The translations under genes and the position numbers were made by a program. The notes beneath the pieces are model-generated. The model saw nothing but the letters and a program-made list of their open reading frames with translations. It was not told the DNA's origin and ran no database searches. This document shows positions 48,433 to 62,900 of a stretch of DNA of 64,000 bases, piece by piece. Each line of letters begins with the position of its first letter. Position 1 is the first letter of the stretch. Origin of the DNA: Onchocerca volvulus (lineage: Eukaryota > Nematoda > Chromadorea > Rhabditida > Onchocercidae); NCBI GenBank assembly GCA_000499405.2, contig HG738137.1, positions 19,368,603-19,432,602 of the forward strand. Direction: 5' to 3'.

Positions 48433-51130
48433 TGATAGTAATGAATAAGCAAAATGGAGTGTTAAGGATGGAAAATTATAAAGTGCTTGGGCTTAAATTG
48501 TTTCAAAAATCTACTGAAAATTCAATTTCCATCTTTAATTTTTCCTCATCATCATAGTGAAGCATTCAATGCTCAAGCAACTACTTATAAAAAGCACAAT
48601 AATGATACAAACAATTTTAAAATGAAGTATGCTATCTGAAAACATTGTTTTTCTTTGGCACAGGATTGTATGTATCGTAATATAATTACTCATCTCATCT
48701 CACCGACCGCAGCTTCACATTTGTGAACTTAAGAAAACCTAAATTTCAATTTCTTTTCCTCTGTTGAATAACCCTTAATTAGTATTATAGAATTTTTTCA
48801 AAAACTCATATTTCTATTAACAAAACACTTTTTGTTATATGCAAGTCATTTGGTAATAAAAGAATTAAATTAATTTCGGGAATAGAAAACTAAATCCAAC
48901 AACTTCAAAGTATTTTCATTGCATATAAAATTAGTACACAACTTTAATTGAATTGCGGTATATATACCCTAACCTATTTGATCTTGACCATTCTTGAAGA
49001 CTTGATTTGATAATATGGGAGCGATAAAGTTCAGATGGCTGAGAAACTTCGCTAAATGTACATCAGCAAACTAAAAAGATATCGTAATATGCGGAAGGAC
49101 AAAGATTAGATTGCCCGAATCTCTGGCAGCCCAAAAAAGCTGAATATAAGGGAATTCGGGGCTGGGGCTGTTGTTTCCATTTGGTATAAATTTTTTTGGA
49201 AAATGAATGAATACCAGGCTCAGTGCTTTCAACAGCAAAACTGATATCTGCTTCGAAAGACTATTTCTGCTAAAGAATAATACATGATAATGACAAAAAT
49301 CAACACTCGAATACTCAATATTGAATTATACCGCATTTCTTGAAATGATAATAGGTGATCGATGGTATTGCAATATTTCTTGATCGATGATATGATATGC
49401 AATACTTTCTCTGAGAAGAGGTAGGAATTGCGGATCAAACGAAGCTAACCATTTATTTGAAACACTCCTTCATTCAATTGAATGTATGATAATTTTGTCA
49501 AACAACGAAAGCCACAGTAAAAGCTAGATGGAAACAATTAGAATTATTTAAATAGCTTGTCAATCAAAAGCAAACTTATTGAAACCATGACAGAAAACTT
49601 GCTTCGGCCGGGTGGTCACAATTATATTAGAGTCAAAAAAGTTATTGAGAGGTGATTTCAAAAACCTCTAAGTTTCTAGAAACAAACTGTCGAACCGAAC
49701 ATGTTGCTATGAAACACAAAATATGAATAATCCTATTCCTAATTCCTTGTTCACTCTTTCAAATTTTTAGTTTCAACATACAGGTACCTAGCTTTTGCAT
49801 ACCGATGAGACTAAAATTAATGAGAACAACTGATAAGCTTATCGATCAAATGAAGTTTGGGAATATAAGAACAAAATCATTTCTAGCATAGAGTTCCCAT
49901 ATCTATTTCGAAAAAATTATTTGATGATCTCAAGTACTTTTTTTTTTTTTTTCTACATTTAAGATTATGTATGTTAAAGTATCACAACTCGCCACAATGG
50001 CACAATTTTAAATTTCACAGATCGCTGATTTATTTTTTAAAGTGAATACCTGATTTAATGATTTTCAAACTGAAATAGTTATTCTATAAGTTTTATATCG
50101 CAAATGAAAGCACTTATTTAAAAATTGATGTAGACGCAATCGAAATCAATTGAAGAAAATGAAACTATACTGAGGAATTGCATAATTATATTGTAATTGT
50201 TCACGTTCTAATTATTTGAATTTTCTTTCCTTATATGTATATTAGAAACAAATATTAAGGCTTATTTTTTGTCACTATAGTTCCCATAACTAGAATTTGA
50301 ATTCATTTAAAAAACAAGTAATCCAATCAAATCATCATCATTAACTGTTCTAAGAATGTTGTGAGTTCAGTTCTAATGATTTTTTATTTTATCCTTCGGA
50401 ATTTAGAGACTACTTTATCCAATTCTAAATTAAAAGAAAATATATTCGAAAAACTAATCCTCTCCGGGAAAAAAATGTGATATTAATAGAATTAACTATT
50501 CTTCTCATGATTAATCATTCTCAATTGTAAACAGTTATTTAGAAGCGTTTTTTAGTAATATCATAAGTGAAATTTTATGAGTTTAATACTATTTGAAATC
50601 CAAATTTATACAAAATGTCTTTTTTTTTCATCAATAGGTAATAGCATTTATCAATGAAATCAAAACATATAAAATCAATGCAATCAAATATATTTAATAC
50701 ATGAGACCGAAGTTTATAAAGCAATATACAAAAAATTCCGAAATATGAGACGACCATTACTGACAATGAGTTCCGTATTAACGCTAAAGTCCCAATGGAT
50801 TGTTTCTCATTTTAAAGTCGCAAAAACGGTGATTGAAAGGAGAGATTACAAATTTTTATTTAATATATAAATTGAAGGAAATCATCTCATCCGGCCCAAG
50901 GAGCAATTATAAAACAGTGGAAGAAATTATGGGAAAAACCAACTTCATATAGAAATTTGAAACGAAATGAAAATTGCTATAGCGAACTAATTTTAATTTA
51001 TATTTGTCTTCATGAATTTTCTATATTAGTGTCTTTGGTAAAGTTTGTAAGGCACCTGAAAAAGATAACTTTATCTAATGAAAATCATCTATGTTTTCCA
51101 ATTAAAATCACAAATAATTTCAACTTAAAA
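48433..51130. other. No supported gene
   Basis: AT-rich; nothing recognised except scattered GC-richer bits near 49080-49180. Confidence 0.45.
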
Positions 51131-53395
51131 TTATTTGAAGCATAAGATTACCTGACTGTAGCAATATGCTAATAGACGATTAATATGCACATCATACTCT
51201 TTGCGTTGTCGCATCTCTTTTTTCCGAAATTCTCTGGTTTTGCAAATGCGCCTGCAAAATATTTTAAGATATTACCACTTAATAATTGGCTATATATTTT
51301 GCTTTAAAAAAAGCTACCTTCACCTGATGGTTTCGTGCTTCATTGCCTGAGGCGGAAATGCATGAATTTCTCGATCCATTAAACTAAGCATCTGGACAGC
51401 ATTTCGATTTACTTTATGTCCAGCAAGTAATTGTTTTGCAATTTTACGTTTTGCAGCTGCAAGTTCTTTACGGCGCGCTGATGCTTCTTGAATAAGAATT
51501 TGACGTTCAATACTTCGCCTTATGAATGCTTCTTTTCGTTTTTGTTGTATCTGCTGGAAATATTGAAAGAATTTTTATTTAAAAACTGCTGAACTATATG
51601 CAATAATAAGCTTATTGTAGTAAAAAGTATAATTATAAAAATTATTTCGTTCTAATTCACAAATAATTTATTGGTAAAGCTACCAAAAATCTGGAATTCA
51701 TGTTGCATAGTAAGGTTCACTTTCTGATAAAAATCAATATATGGGGAATTGAATGATTCTGAATGTTTCTTTAGAAAAATAACCTACATTAAGTTGTGGA
51801 GGTGTTGATTTCGTCTCTCCATTTCTGTCAATAAACAGCCAAAATTTACTCAGTGCTGTCGATCCTGACTTCTCGAAATTACTTTGTGGTAATTTTACAG
51901 TCGAAGAGAACTGTGCACTATTTGTTTTACTGTTCAGTGGATCAATAGAATGCTTGCTAGATCTCACGGACTATAAGTGAGAAATTTCTTTAAAAAAAGA
52001 ACAATTTAAATAAGATTGAAAGTTGTTGCTTGAGTTTGAACTTCTGTCTTATTTTGCTTAACTGAAATTGAAATAAGAAGTTGAAAAAAAAAAGTGTTTA
52101 ACATCACCAACAAAAATGAAAATCCAAACGAAAAATGGAAAAAATTAAATCCATCACAAGAAAAAATTCTAGGAGGATGAAAATGTCCTTGATTTTACCT
52201 TATAATTGATTCAACTTTCTCCCTTTTTGGCTTAGGTTTTTCTTTTTTCAGTCAGCTAGATAAAAAAAAAAGCTCAGAATAGCTTGAAATAAAATAAACT
52301 AACATGCAGTAAATTTGTTTTGCTAATATTTACATCTTGCATATTACGAGCTGAACTCGCTGTATACTCGGTGTTACTTTCGGAAGTAGAATTGTTTTTT
52401 CTATATTTGCTGGTATTGTTCGTAAATATTAAAGCAGTCTGATCTTCGTGCCAAGAATCAGTGGAATTAACATTTCTGCCGCCTTCCAGTAAGTTCTAGA
52501 AAGTAATTATTGTAAGCGTTCTGGAAATTAATCACCTAATAATATCTGGCTCCAAACTTGATAAATATCTCGCTCAAAACAAGAAAAGAAAGTAATTAGG
52601 TATCCATAAAAGAGAGATATTATGTTCCATTTTTTTTTTCTAAATATTTGAGAAGCAAACTTTTTGTGCTTTGTGAACAATGGACAAATCATAGTCCAGA
52701 TATGAGCAATGTGATCTAAATGCGATTATAATGATTAACTACATTAAAAATATTCTTTTGTTTCCTGTATGCATCTTTACCAAGTGTATTAATTTTAATA
52801 CCTCCAAATATTCCTAAAAAGTTCATTACATGTTTTGCATTTGCCTCTGGCTTAATATTGCCATGGCAATAACAAATAACTTTCATTTTCTTCTCAGTGA
52901 ATACTTAATTCTTTTAACCATAAGGGATTGAAAAAATCAAGGCAACTTCGCAGATCAGTAGATCCAACGATGAGAACTATTTACATACTAAAAATTACGC
53001 CTTTGAAAGGCAAAATTTGATTTTCTTCATTGAATAAACTGATGAGAAATCATCATTTACGTAATATTGCTTAATTTCGGATTTTTCTCAAATTTTACAA
53101 TTTATTCGAACAGGATCAACTGCATACATAAGAAAACAATAGATTAATCATATTCTTAACGACTAATATTATACTTACTTATATATTTTCAATGTAAAAT
53201 GAAAAACATTACATACGAATTTCGCCACCTCCTTTCGATAATTTTTTTGCCAAGAAAGGCCGCAAGTCTTGCCTCGGCTACAATTCGTCGTTTCCGTTCC
53301 GTCAATGCTTTTTGACGTTCAGCCAGATAAAGCTGCTGAAGTTTACGATTATCCGCCACCAAATGCCTAATCAAATCAGTTTCCTCTGTAAACAT
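51131..53395 (-). CDS. Basic coiled-coil protein of unknown family, 292 aa, five exons
   Basis: Exons (minus strand): 53395-53213, 52495-52334, 51970-51788, 51553-51324, 51251-51131 (TAA stop); all junctions keep phase. For exon 1 I chose donor TAT/GTAATG because the alternative TTC/GTATGT breaks frame. Residues 8-55 form a heptad-like basic helix (KLQQLYLAERQKALTERKRR). Residues about 60-140 are Ser/Asn-rich and probably disordered. About 155-175 contains SKFWLFIDRNGE. Residues 177-290 are a second, very basic helical region (RRKELAAAKRKIAKQLLAGH, REFRKKEMRQRKEYDVHINR). No enzyme motif, signal peptide or membrane segment is seen. The last nine codons follow a CAG/GTAATC that could be a donor, so the C-terminus may continue in further exons. 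It might be a cytoskeletal or ciliary adaptor, but that is a guess from helix content alone. Confidence 0.7.
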
Positions 53396-53403
53396 TGAGA
53401 TTT

Positions 53404-53413
53404 CTGAAAGTAC
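53404..53413 (-). promoter_or_regulatory. Candidate trans-splice acceptor of the coiled-coil gene
   Basis: GTACTTTCAG on the minus strand places the mRNA start 8 bases before the ATG at 53395, the short leader spacing usual for spliced-leader genes. It could equally be a cis acceptor if an upstream coding exon exists, since the frame is open back to the AG. Confidence 0.45.
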
Positions 53414-54396
53414 AATAATTATTTAGTCGATAACAGTTTTAATGTCATCCAAGCATTTACATCACAAATGTTACAACGATCTTGTCAACAAAACGTGAGA
53501 TCACGTACGAGAGAAAGCACGTAACCATGCATAGTTGCGCAAATATCAAGGGAACAGAACATGTGCAGTTTGTGAAAGTGTAGAATGTTGAAAGCAAAGA
53601 GTGTGAATAAAAGACTGTAAAGAAAAAGCAGAAGCAGGAAGTACGTAAATTAAAAAGCAATATGCGAGTAGAGATTGGAAAATTTTGAAAAGAGTGAAGT
53701 TCTGATCAATACTGACGGCAGAGAGTGAAAAGCAGAAAGAGAGGGAAGAGAAGTAGACATTGAACTCATCGCGCCCATAGAGATTCCTTACCCTTTTGCC
53801 AAACTAGTCTTGGAGCAATGATGAGGCTGAGATTCAAGTTGCGGAAAAATGGGTTTTTTATGGATGTTTTTTTTCTTGATATTTAATGAATGTAGTGGAT
53901 TTATTGTTGTTGATCGTTTCGTTCGGATAATCATTTAATTCGCAACGAAGGAAGTGAACTGTGCGGTAAAATCTGTATTAATCCTTTCTTTAATACATTC
54001 TTCTCTCAACTATCGTATTTTCAATATATTTTCGAAATGAAAGTTATTGTCACAGTCAAAATTTATATTTCCCAAGTACCATTTCATTTGCTGTTTATGA
54101 GAGAAGTCGCTTTTTTCTTTTCCATTCCGTCAAAAGTATTAATCTTTAAGATTTTCTCAGTTATTCTTCATACTTTCTTGCTCTTTTCATCCCATCCTTG
54201 TAAGTCATTGTACCATTTCACAAACTTTTTGGTCTAGATTGTATTTTCCTGATCTTTTCTTGAGTTTGAAGTAAATATAGAATTGTCACTTGATGAGAAG
54301 AACTTAATCTTCCTACATGATTCGTATCGATAGGATTTCTTATCAAGATGCAAACCCGAACGAGCTTGATGAAAGAGTCCTAACTTTTGGCTTAAC
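53414..54396. other. Divergent intergenic region
   Basis: About 1 kb between the minus-strand coiled-coil gene and plus-strand WDR70, so it should hold both promoters. No core promoter motif is recognisable by eye. Short frames (53457-53660, 54037-54237) lack support. Confidence 0.5.
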
Positions 54397-54410
54397 TTAA
54401 TATTTTACAG
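54397..54410 (+). promoter_or_regulatory. Candidate trans-splice acceptor of WDR70
   Basis: TTAATATTTTACAG ends 18 bases before the ATG at 54429. It fits a spliced-leader acceptor. Confidence 0.5.
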
Positions 54411-54428
54411 GCTGTTTCTTACATCTTC

Positions 54429-57400
54429 ATGAGTGATGTCACGAAAATGTATGAGCAAAAGGAAAAAAAAGGTGCTTTTTTTTTCAAGTTTGCTTAATCC
54501 TTGATTTCTTGCATAACAGATAGGAAAAGCTCTATACATTGTTCAGTATTTTATTAAAATTACTTGCTATTTCTTTGTGACACTTTTCACAGGCTCTATA
54601 GAAATTGGAATGCCTAAACAGTATTTTTTTTTTTTTAGAAGGCGATGGTGAAAATACGAAAAGCAATGAAAAAATTGAAACTCGACAACAAAAAAATGCT
54701 GCGAAAAAAGCTCGACAGTTCAATCTCGAGACAATGTTCATGGAAGCCAAGCAAGGTGCGCTTATGCGAACGACTGAAACGTATAATGAAGAAAGCACGA
54801 AAGAAACGGCCGGTGATGACAAAGATTTTTGTCGAAAACTCGAATCCAGTAAAAAACTTCACCACGTTTGTTTTTTTATCTTTCTATTCTTCTATTCATT
54901 TGTTTGTGCATTTATTATACCATGAGCTGAAAAAAAATGCTTGGGAATAGGAGATGGTAATCATGCAAGGCATTGCAATTCACTGATTATTTTGTATATT
55001 TCATCCTTAGATCTTAGTTATTTACTAAGCGTATAGATGCTTCGAAAAATATTTTAGCCTTTGAAATAAATCATTCTGGGTACCTTAAAAATTTCTGTCT
55101 TGAGGAAATCTGTTCCGTTTCGATTGTTTTTATTATAATTTGCTAAAAGGTTTTGCTATAGCATACTTAGATAGACGCATAACGATAAAGCACATTGATG
55201 ATAATATAATGATAATGAGCACAAGATAGAAGTGTTTGGTTTTTATGCCTATAATTGATCATTTTTTCAAAGTGGAAATTTCTTTGTTTGAAAATCATTT
55301 TTAAATAATTGCGCTTTATGCTTCATCAGTTTACTCCGGTTTTACTTCATTTACTTTTCTACATTTAATTTATTGTCACACATTATCAAAATTTAATTAT
55401 GATTATTATCTGTGATTAAGTTTCTGTCGCATTATTTGTTCACCACTTTTTTGTTGGGTAATATCGCTTCTAGTTAAAGTCTCTCAACTGTTCGGGTATA
55501 ATAGCACGGCAGTTTTAAGTTTCTGATGAAATTATTTCTAGGCTTTCGATGAATCAGTCGGCTCTTCATTGTCATCAAAATTAGGTAGAACATCAATTGA
55601 AGGTATGCTTTATTTTAAAATAAAAAAATAGCTTTGTAAAACAAATCTGTAGTTTTGGGAGCATTTAGAAGTAGGTTCTCAAGTTTTACAAAACAGTGAG
55701 TTTTAGATTATTATTTCAAACTAATGTTTTATATAGTTTTCACTTAGTATCTAATTTAAATTCAGAAAACAACGATGATTTTGGAGAATTTTCTGTCCCT
55801 TTACCTGAGGGCTTTGTACCAGATACAGGAATGTTCGAGACAAAGAAGCCCGAAGATGATGATGAATTCGACGATTTGGGTGATGGAGTAAGTACACAAG
55901 TCCAAAATATTTTTGACTTTATACTTAAAAACTAAGGAAGTACTTTAAATTTTTTCTTCTAATTTAATTATTTATTTCAAAACTTTTGTTTTCCAACCTT
56001 GTCTCATATTTCATATATTTATTATTTAAAAAATATTTTGATTATATTTTTTAGATTCCTGTCGTCGATTTAATACCTGCTTCTTCGGAAGCACAGTTGC
56101 GTCATGGGAAGAAACCAGTTAGTTTTCCCGATTTATCTTGTGTTTTCTTTTTCTGCAGCAGTCGTTTATGCATAATTGAACAGTGCTAAACCATATCATT
56201 TTTGCTTGATTAAATAACTTAAAAAATTTCAGGTATCTGCATTAGCGTTCGATCATCAAGGAACGAAATTTGCTACTGGTGGATATGACTACATCGTGAA
56301 TTTATTTGAATTTCAGAAAATGGATTTAAGTTTACGATCTTCACGTGAATTGATGCCTTGCGAAAGGTGGACTTATCATCTAATTATTTTTTGTTTGCTC
56401 TAGTTTATGTTTTTTGGTCCAATATTTTCTTATATAAATTTTTTTTTTTCAATTTCATCTCGATTTCAGTCATATCATCAATGGATTAGCGTTTAGTTCG
56501 AATGGTGAAAAATTGCTGGTTGCCAGCGGTCATGCACAAATTCGTATCCTAGATCGGCAGGGTAAACAGTGGGCCGAAACTGTCCGTGGTAGGTGAACAA
56601 ACAGTTGTAAAATACTTCTGAATAACTGAAATAATTTTGGTTTTAAAAATTTATTTGTTTCATCGCCATAATGATACGTTCTATATTCTATAGGTGATCA
56701 GTATTTGGTTGATTTATCTAATACCAAAGGGCACACAGGATCTGTCAATGCTTGCTGTTGGCATCCAGTCGCAAAAACAGAATTCTTATCCTGTGCTGAT
56801 GATGGGTGAGTAATCGATTGTATTGCTTACATACTTTAATTACTAAAAATTTAAATAAATTAATCTTTTTCTGAATTGTTTATTAAATAGTCTCCTGTGT
56901 TTTTCGGCCGAATAATTATAAGAGAAAAAAAGAGTTTTAAACATTCAAAATCTTGTTCTAAATATTACTTCGGATATATGCAAATTTCATATTTTCAAAC
57001 TAATATGAAGAAATCAAATCAAGTTAGTTGCTGAATGTTTAAAAAAATTAGAGATATCATAAATTAAGTGATTTTATATTCTTTTAACGTAATATTAATT
57101 AGTTATTTTTATTAGTTTTAAAAAAACAAACAAGATTTAGTTAGTTATTTCTTCATCTGTGTGTAGTTTTGATTGTCCTGACTATTTCCGATTATTTTGG
57201 TCGAATTCAAAGTTAAATTGTAAGGTTTTTTTTTTTTTTTAATTTCAGGACACTGAGAATTTGGTCCATAGATGATTACAAAGAAATCACACATTGTATC
57301 AATAAACAACGTAAAGTAATTAAGACGAAAAATGCTACTGGCAAAAGAGCCATACCGACGACATGCTGCTATTCTCGAGATGGGAAGTATGTTGCGGCTG

Positions 57401-59219
57401 GATGTAATGATGGATCTATACAAATATGGAAGCATGGAAATCTCTATGTAAATGTTAAAAGTTAAAACAAAACATATGATCATTGATTTATAACATGTGA
57501 TATTTGGTGCACGAAAAAGAGCTTCAGAGAAATCAAAAGAGTTGTGTAATTTTTTTTTTATTGTTATAAAATTGTTGTAAAATCCTTAATGTTTGTAGGT
57601 TAATACTGCATATTTGAATAGAACTGCTCATACTGCACCGGTTACTTCGCTGCAATTCTCGCCAAACAGTAAAGAAATCCTCTCAAGATCACGTAAAATA
57701 TTCCCGATTATTTTGACAATAGTTTTTAAATGGCATTTTTTTTACGATTCCTTAGATATAATGAAATGTTTTGCAGTTGATGGTACATTGAAGTTATGGC
57801 AACTTGAAACATTTAATAAACCTTGCCATGTTGTAGAGAATTTGAAAAATGAATTTGTGAGGTAATCTTGAGAAATTTCTTTCAACCGATTGAGTAGATT
57901 ATCTTTATTTTGAAGATTTCTTATGCACAACGCTTGTATAATGTTTTATACAACCTCATAGTCTGTTATGAATTATTTTCAGATTATCTGAAGTATGCTA
58001 GTATTATTGGATTCTATAAAACTTTACTTTTTCAGCACAGATTGCGGTTTTGCTCCTCATGGTGAAATGGTCTATACGGGTACTTCTTTTAATGATGAAA
58101 ATGGATTGGATGGAATGCTTGTTTTTTTTGATTCCAAATCCTTTGATCTTGTTTATCGAATCACGTATCCGAAATTAGTTCGTTTTCCATTAATGTAGAT
58201 TATGCATTTCTAAAAAAATAATTTCTTTTTTAGGGACTTCACAGAAATCAATCATTGTTAAAACATCTGCATTTTTTAATTTCAGAGTTGTATTAGAATT
58301 TCTTGGCAGCCCAAAATCAATCAAATCCTTGTTGGTTTAAGTGATGGTTCACTCCGGTTATATTATGATCCTATAACTAGTTTGAGGGGTGCCCTTCTTT
58401 GTGTTTCACGACCATTAAGAAGAGCTCGTCAACAAGAAGTAATCCGCGAAGAATTAGTGCTGTCACGTAAGTTTCCTCATTTTATGAGCATATTGCATTC
58501 CAAAATTAACTGATCAATGTCCATTAATGAATTGATTCATGGTATTTTCAGCATTAACCTTAGAAATGTTCCAACCGAGAGGAGAGGAAGGTGAGGAGAA
58601 AGAAGTTACAACTTGGCGACTAAAGAAATATTTGCGCATGATGGACAACAAGTTACGCCCTGAATTCCGAAAGCCTGCCGACATGCCAATGAGTGGGCCA
58701 AGTTAGTTCAATTATTGTTTAGATTTATGAGGCTGTTTTACTTTTCTAATATGTTTTGGTTTTGATTATATGATTTATTAAACCAATTAATTTTTGTCCG
58801 TAAGTTATATTAATCTAATCGAAGTTTGGTTTCAGTGTAGTCTTATTTTTAGGTTCGGGTGGTCGAGTAGCTGCTTCAGGTGGAACATTGCATTCGTATA
58901 TCGCTAAACAAGTAGGTACAAAAAGGAATCGTGATTTTCTTGCGGACACTGATGTGCGTGCGTCTATTTTACGTCATGCTGAAGAGGTTTGCTATTTAAC
59001 TATTAAGAATTTCACTCTTTTTTAAGTAGCATTCTCTGTCTCTCTGTCTTTTTGACAAGTATGTTTCATTTTTAGGCGGAGAAAAATCCATATTATGTCA
59101 CGAAGGCATATCTCAAGAATCAGCCAGTTACAATTTTCCAAGAAAAAACGACCGCACCAGAAGAGGAAGAAGAAGCTGATACAGAACTAGAACCATTGTA
59201 TAAAATTTCAAAAAAATAA
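54429..59219 (+). CDS. WDR70: WDR70 WD40-repeat protein, 669 aa, 16 exons
   Basis: Exons: 54429-54471, 54639-54865, 55542-55602, 55766-55887, 56055-56117, 56233-56366, 56470-56588, 56694-56805, 57249-57447, 57599-57692, 57777-57861, 58036-58177, 58286-58466, 58552-58701, 58853-58986, 59076-59219. Every junction keeps phase; the length is close to human WDR70. Conserved landmarks: N-terminal [11 protein letters not shown] (about 38-48), acidic linker, then [11 protein letters not shown] and the WD40 propeller from about 173 to 510 ([76 protein letters not shown]), and the C-terminal signature [15 protein letters not shown] (about 579-593) with [15 protein letters not shown]. The family is nuclear and linked to chromatin ubiquitination and DNA double-strand-break response in yeast and vertebrates. 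A normally polar blade residue before DGTLKLW is Leu here. Very confident. Confidence 0.95.
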
Positions 59220-59220
59220 A
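59215..59220 (+). terminator. AATAAA overlapping the WDR70 stop codon
   Basis: The TAA stop (59217-59219) lies inside AATAAA. If used as the polyadenylation signal, the 3' UTR would be only about 15-20 bases. An ATTAAA near 59258 is an alternative. Confidence 0.35.
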
Positions 59221-59928
59221 TCAGATTGCTTATTTTGTATTTTTATCATTAGTTTCGATTAAAGAATGCTTATAACTATTCTCTTTTCGCTTTCAAAGAA
59301 TTAGAACGAAATTTTATAATTTCATATTACTACTTTCTTCAACTTTTTTCGTTAGGTTTTTTTCTTTTCTTTTTTTTTTTTTATTGTCTAATATAATTAT
59401 CGTTTTCTTCCCGGTTTTATCAAAGAATCTAAGACGAAATTACAGTGGAAATTCCAAATAGATTTTAGCGGAAATTTAAAATGAATTTAAGATAATATGC
59501 AGAGTTAGAATTAAACCGTTTCTTTTGGATTTACATTTGAATAATTGGAATTTCAAAGATTATATTCTGAATGACTTTTCAGAAAAGATCTAATTAAAAT
59601 TTATTACAAGTACCACTCTTTAGATTACTGAAGTTTAGTGAACTTTAAATGCTTTCCATTTGATGGAAATAATATGTGTAAATATATATCCTTGAGACAA
59701 GGAAGGAAATAGGTTTTGTTAAAATATTATGATTATAAAATTAGTGTAGCTGAGAAAGGAATCATTTCATATGATTGGTTAACTATCACTTTTTCATATA
59801 ATCAGATATGTCTATATAACATTTTATATAATCCAGTTTAATTGATTACGATATAAAAATTAAGTAGACTGTTCGAGAAATGAAAAATTGTATTTCTAAA
59901 TATTTTCTTTGTTTTTAGTAGGATTTTG
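59221..59928 (+). other. WDR70-cdk-8 intercistronic region
   Basis: About 0.7 kb of AT-rich DNA ending in GTTTTTAG (59928), a candidate trans-splice acceptor 53 bases before the cdk-8 ATG. No other gene seen. The spacing allows either an operon or a separate promoter. Confidence 0.5.
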
Positions 59929-59981
59929 ATTTTCGGCGTGATCAAAAAAATGTCATAATTCTGTGGAATGTAAAGAGCAAC

Positions 59982-62900
59982 ATGATCGACTACCAGTTCA
60001 AGGAGGAGCTTATAAAAACACGAGAACGTGTTGAAGATCTGTATTCTTTTGAAGGCTTTAAGGTAATTTTGCTACTCTATTACATTTAATTAGTAGATGA
60101 GTGATTGCCGGTTGTATACAGGTAGGAGAGTGATTTTCAAGTGTTCCTCAGCAAAATTTATTTCTTGGTCTAATTATTTTTGCTTTTACTATGGATATAT
60201 TAAAAATTTTTTATTAGAATTTTCATCGATTTCGCTGTTCTAGAGAATCTTTCTATAATTCATGTTCATTGGCATGAAAAATGGAATGTTCTTATTGATC
60301 GGAAAAGAAACATTTCAGTGAACATGAGAAAAAGTAGTGTTCTTATAGGTCGGAAGAGGGACTTACGGACATGTCTACAAGGCGCAACCACGGCATCCGG
60401 AACAAAGCTCAGAAAATGGAGCCAAAGAATTCGCTTTAAAACTGATTGAAGGCCAAGGTTTTTCGATGTCGGCTTGTCGAGAAATAGCATTGTTGAGGGA
60501 ATTAAAGTTGGTTTTTAGTGTTGAATTATTATTTCCGGTTTTGGATAGGACTTTATTTTACATTATGGTCATTGTTCAGACACCCAAATTTAATCAAATT
60601 ACAACGAGTATTTTTAACGACGGATCGAAAAGTGTGGTTACTATTTGATTATGCGGAACACGATTTGTGGCATATTATCAAGTTCCATCGAGCTGCAAAA
60701 CAAAAGAAACAACCAGTGCTTGTGCCCAAAGTAAATTACCAAAGTGTATTTGATAAATTAGATATAATTTATATCCATTCAATCGGTTATTGCTGCATCG
60801 TTTTTGTTCCTTCCCGATTGTATCACAAGATAAAATTATTAACTTTTATCAATTCCATAAACTTAATACCGCTACTTTAACTCATTTCCTCTTTTTTTTT
60901 TTTATCAAATATTTGATCTTTTTCAGGGGATGGTAAAAAGTCTCCTGTATCAAATATTGGACGGAATTCATTACTTACATTCAAATTGGATTTTACACAG
61001 AGATCTAAAACCTGCAAATATCCTAGTAATGGGTGAAGGCCCTGGTGTGGAACGCGGAAGGTATATTTCTTATTGGTATCTGCAATATTGAAGAAACATT
61101 TTGAGACCTTTAGATATTTTGGTGTTATAATTTTTTTTTTTTTAAATCTCACGTTAAAGCAACTTTCAGAGTGAAAATTGGTGATATGGGTTTCGCAAGA
61201 ATATTTCATAATCCATTGAAACCATTAGCAGAGCTTGATCCAGTGGTAGTGACATTTTGGTATAGAGCACCGGAATTGCTGCTCGGTGCTAAACATTATA
61301 CAAAAGTATGTTTGTTCTTTCATTACAAAAACTATTAAGTGATTCAGAACATTGCTGCAAATTATGTAGTTTTTGATCCTTATGTAGGATAAAACTTTTT
61401 TCACCCTTTCTTTGATTGATCTTTTATCGACACGAGATTTTGTGCATTAACATTGTCTTCAAAGTTTCATCAAAACTTTTAGTGTTAAGACAAATATTTA
61501 CGTGAAGTTAATATTAAATTATTTGTAGGCCATTGACATTTGGGCCATTGGTTGTATTTTTGCGGAACTTCTTACCTCCGAGCCTGTATTTTTTTGTCGA
61601 GAGGAAGATATCAAAGCTTCTAGTCCTTATCATCAAGATCAACTGAATCGAATATTTACCGTAATGGGTTATCCATCTGAATCTGACTGGCAAGATTTGA
61701 AAAAAATGCCAGAATATCAAAAATTGACGCAGGATTTCAAAAGAGCAAAGTAAATGAATATTTGGAAATTTTTTCTTTGAAGCATATTTTTCCACGTCAG
61801 TGAACTGATTTTAATTATATAATCTATATTTTGTGAATTCATGTCATTCTAGCTATGCCAACTGCACCTTGCAAAGATATATGGATAAACATAAAATTAA
61901 AGCTGATACTCGATCATTTTCATTATTACAACGCCTTCTAACAATGGATCCAATCAAACGAGTTACTGCGCAAGATGCCATGGACGATCCTTATTTCAAG
62001 GTATTACTAAATTTTACTTTTCTTATGATTTTAAATGTAATTATCAGAAATTAGGACCAAAGTTCTTAAAGCCAAAGTAAAGTTGTTATAATTTTAATTC
62101 ATAACTGCATTTTCTTCTCAAATTTTTTGAATGTTAACTGTCATAAATCTATACACCTTTTTAGGAAGATCCTCGGCCGACTACAGATGTTTTCAGCGGT
62201 TGCGATATTCCATATCCAAAGCGAGAATTCCTTTCTGATGAAAACGATGATAAAAGCGCTTCGGCATCAAAACCACAACAAGTTCAACCTCCACAACAAA
62301 GTCAGCAGCAGGTAATTATCTGTTGCTGTTCTTTAGTTTATTTATATAAATTTTTAGGAATTGAAAAAAACTACGGAAGGTTGACGATACTATTATTAAT
62401 TCAAAATCGATTATCAACGTCATAAACATTTATTATTAGTGAGTCGTACATGCAAAATTTGAAAAACCGAATCTCATTTTTTATTTCAATATGTTTATAT
62501 ATTTGCATAAAGCTGAAGTTTTTAAAATTCTGATAGAAAAGTTCTGAATAAAAATAGTATCCGTATAAATTTCATCAACATATAAGAGATATGTACAATT
62601 GATGTTTAAATTATAGAATCGCTATTTATCAAACCTCGTATAAAGTTTCAGGAGCACAAATCTTCATATAAGAGCGGGTGTTTATTGAAATTTAGAAATT
62701 AGGATAGAGAAAAATGAAATCTTTTTAAAGACTCCTTTATGATGATTGATAAATGTTAGATATTTGGAATCTTTTTGTAGCCTGTTGGCATGCATCCTCA
62801 GCAATCGGTGATGGAACCTGCAGCAAAGAAAATACGCATGCAACAAGGACCCCAAATGCCAGCTACACAACAGGTTTTTAGTTTTTGTTATTAAAATTAG

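Noticed and set aside
54605..54950. Alternative plus and minus frames over WDR70 exon 2
   Set aside because: Only the frame carrying [11 protein letters not shown] matches WDR70 and joins the 54429 start exon and the 55542 exon in phase.
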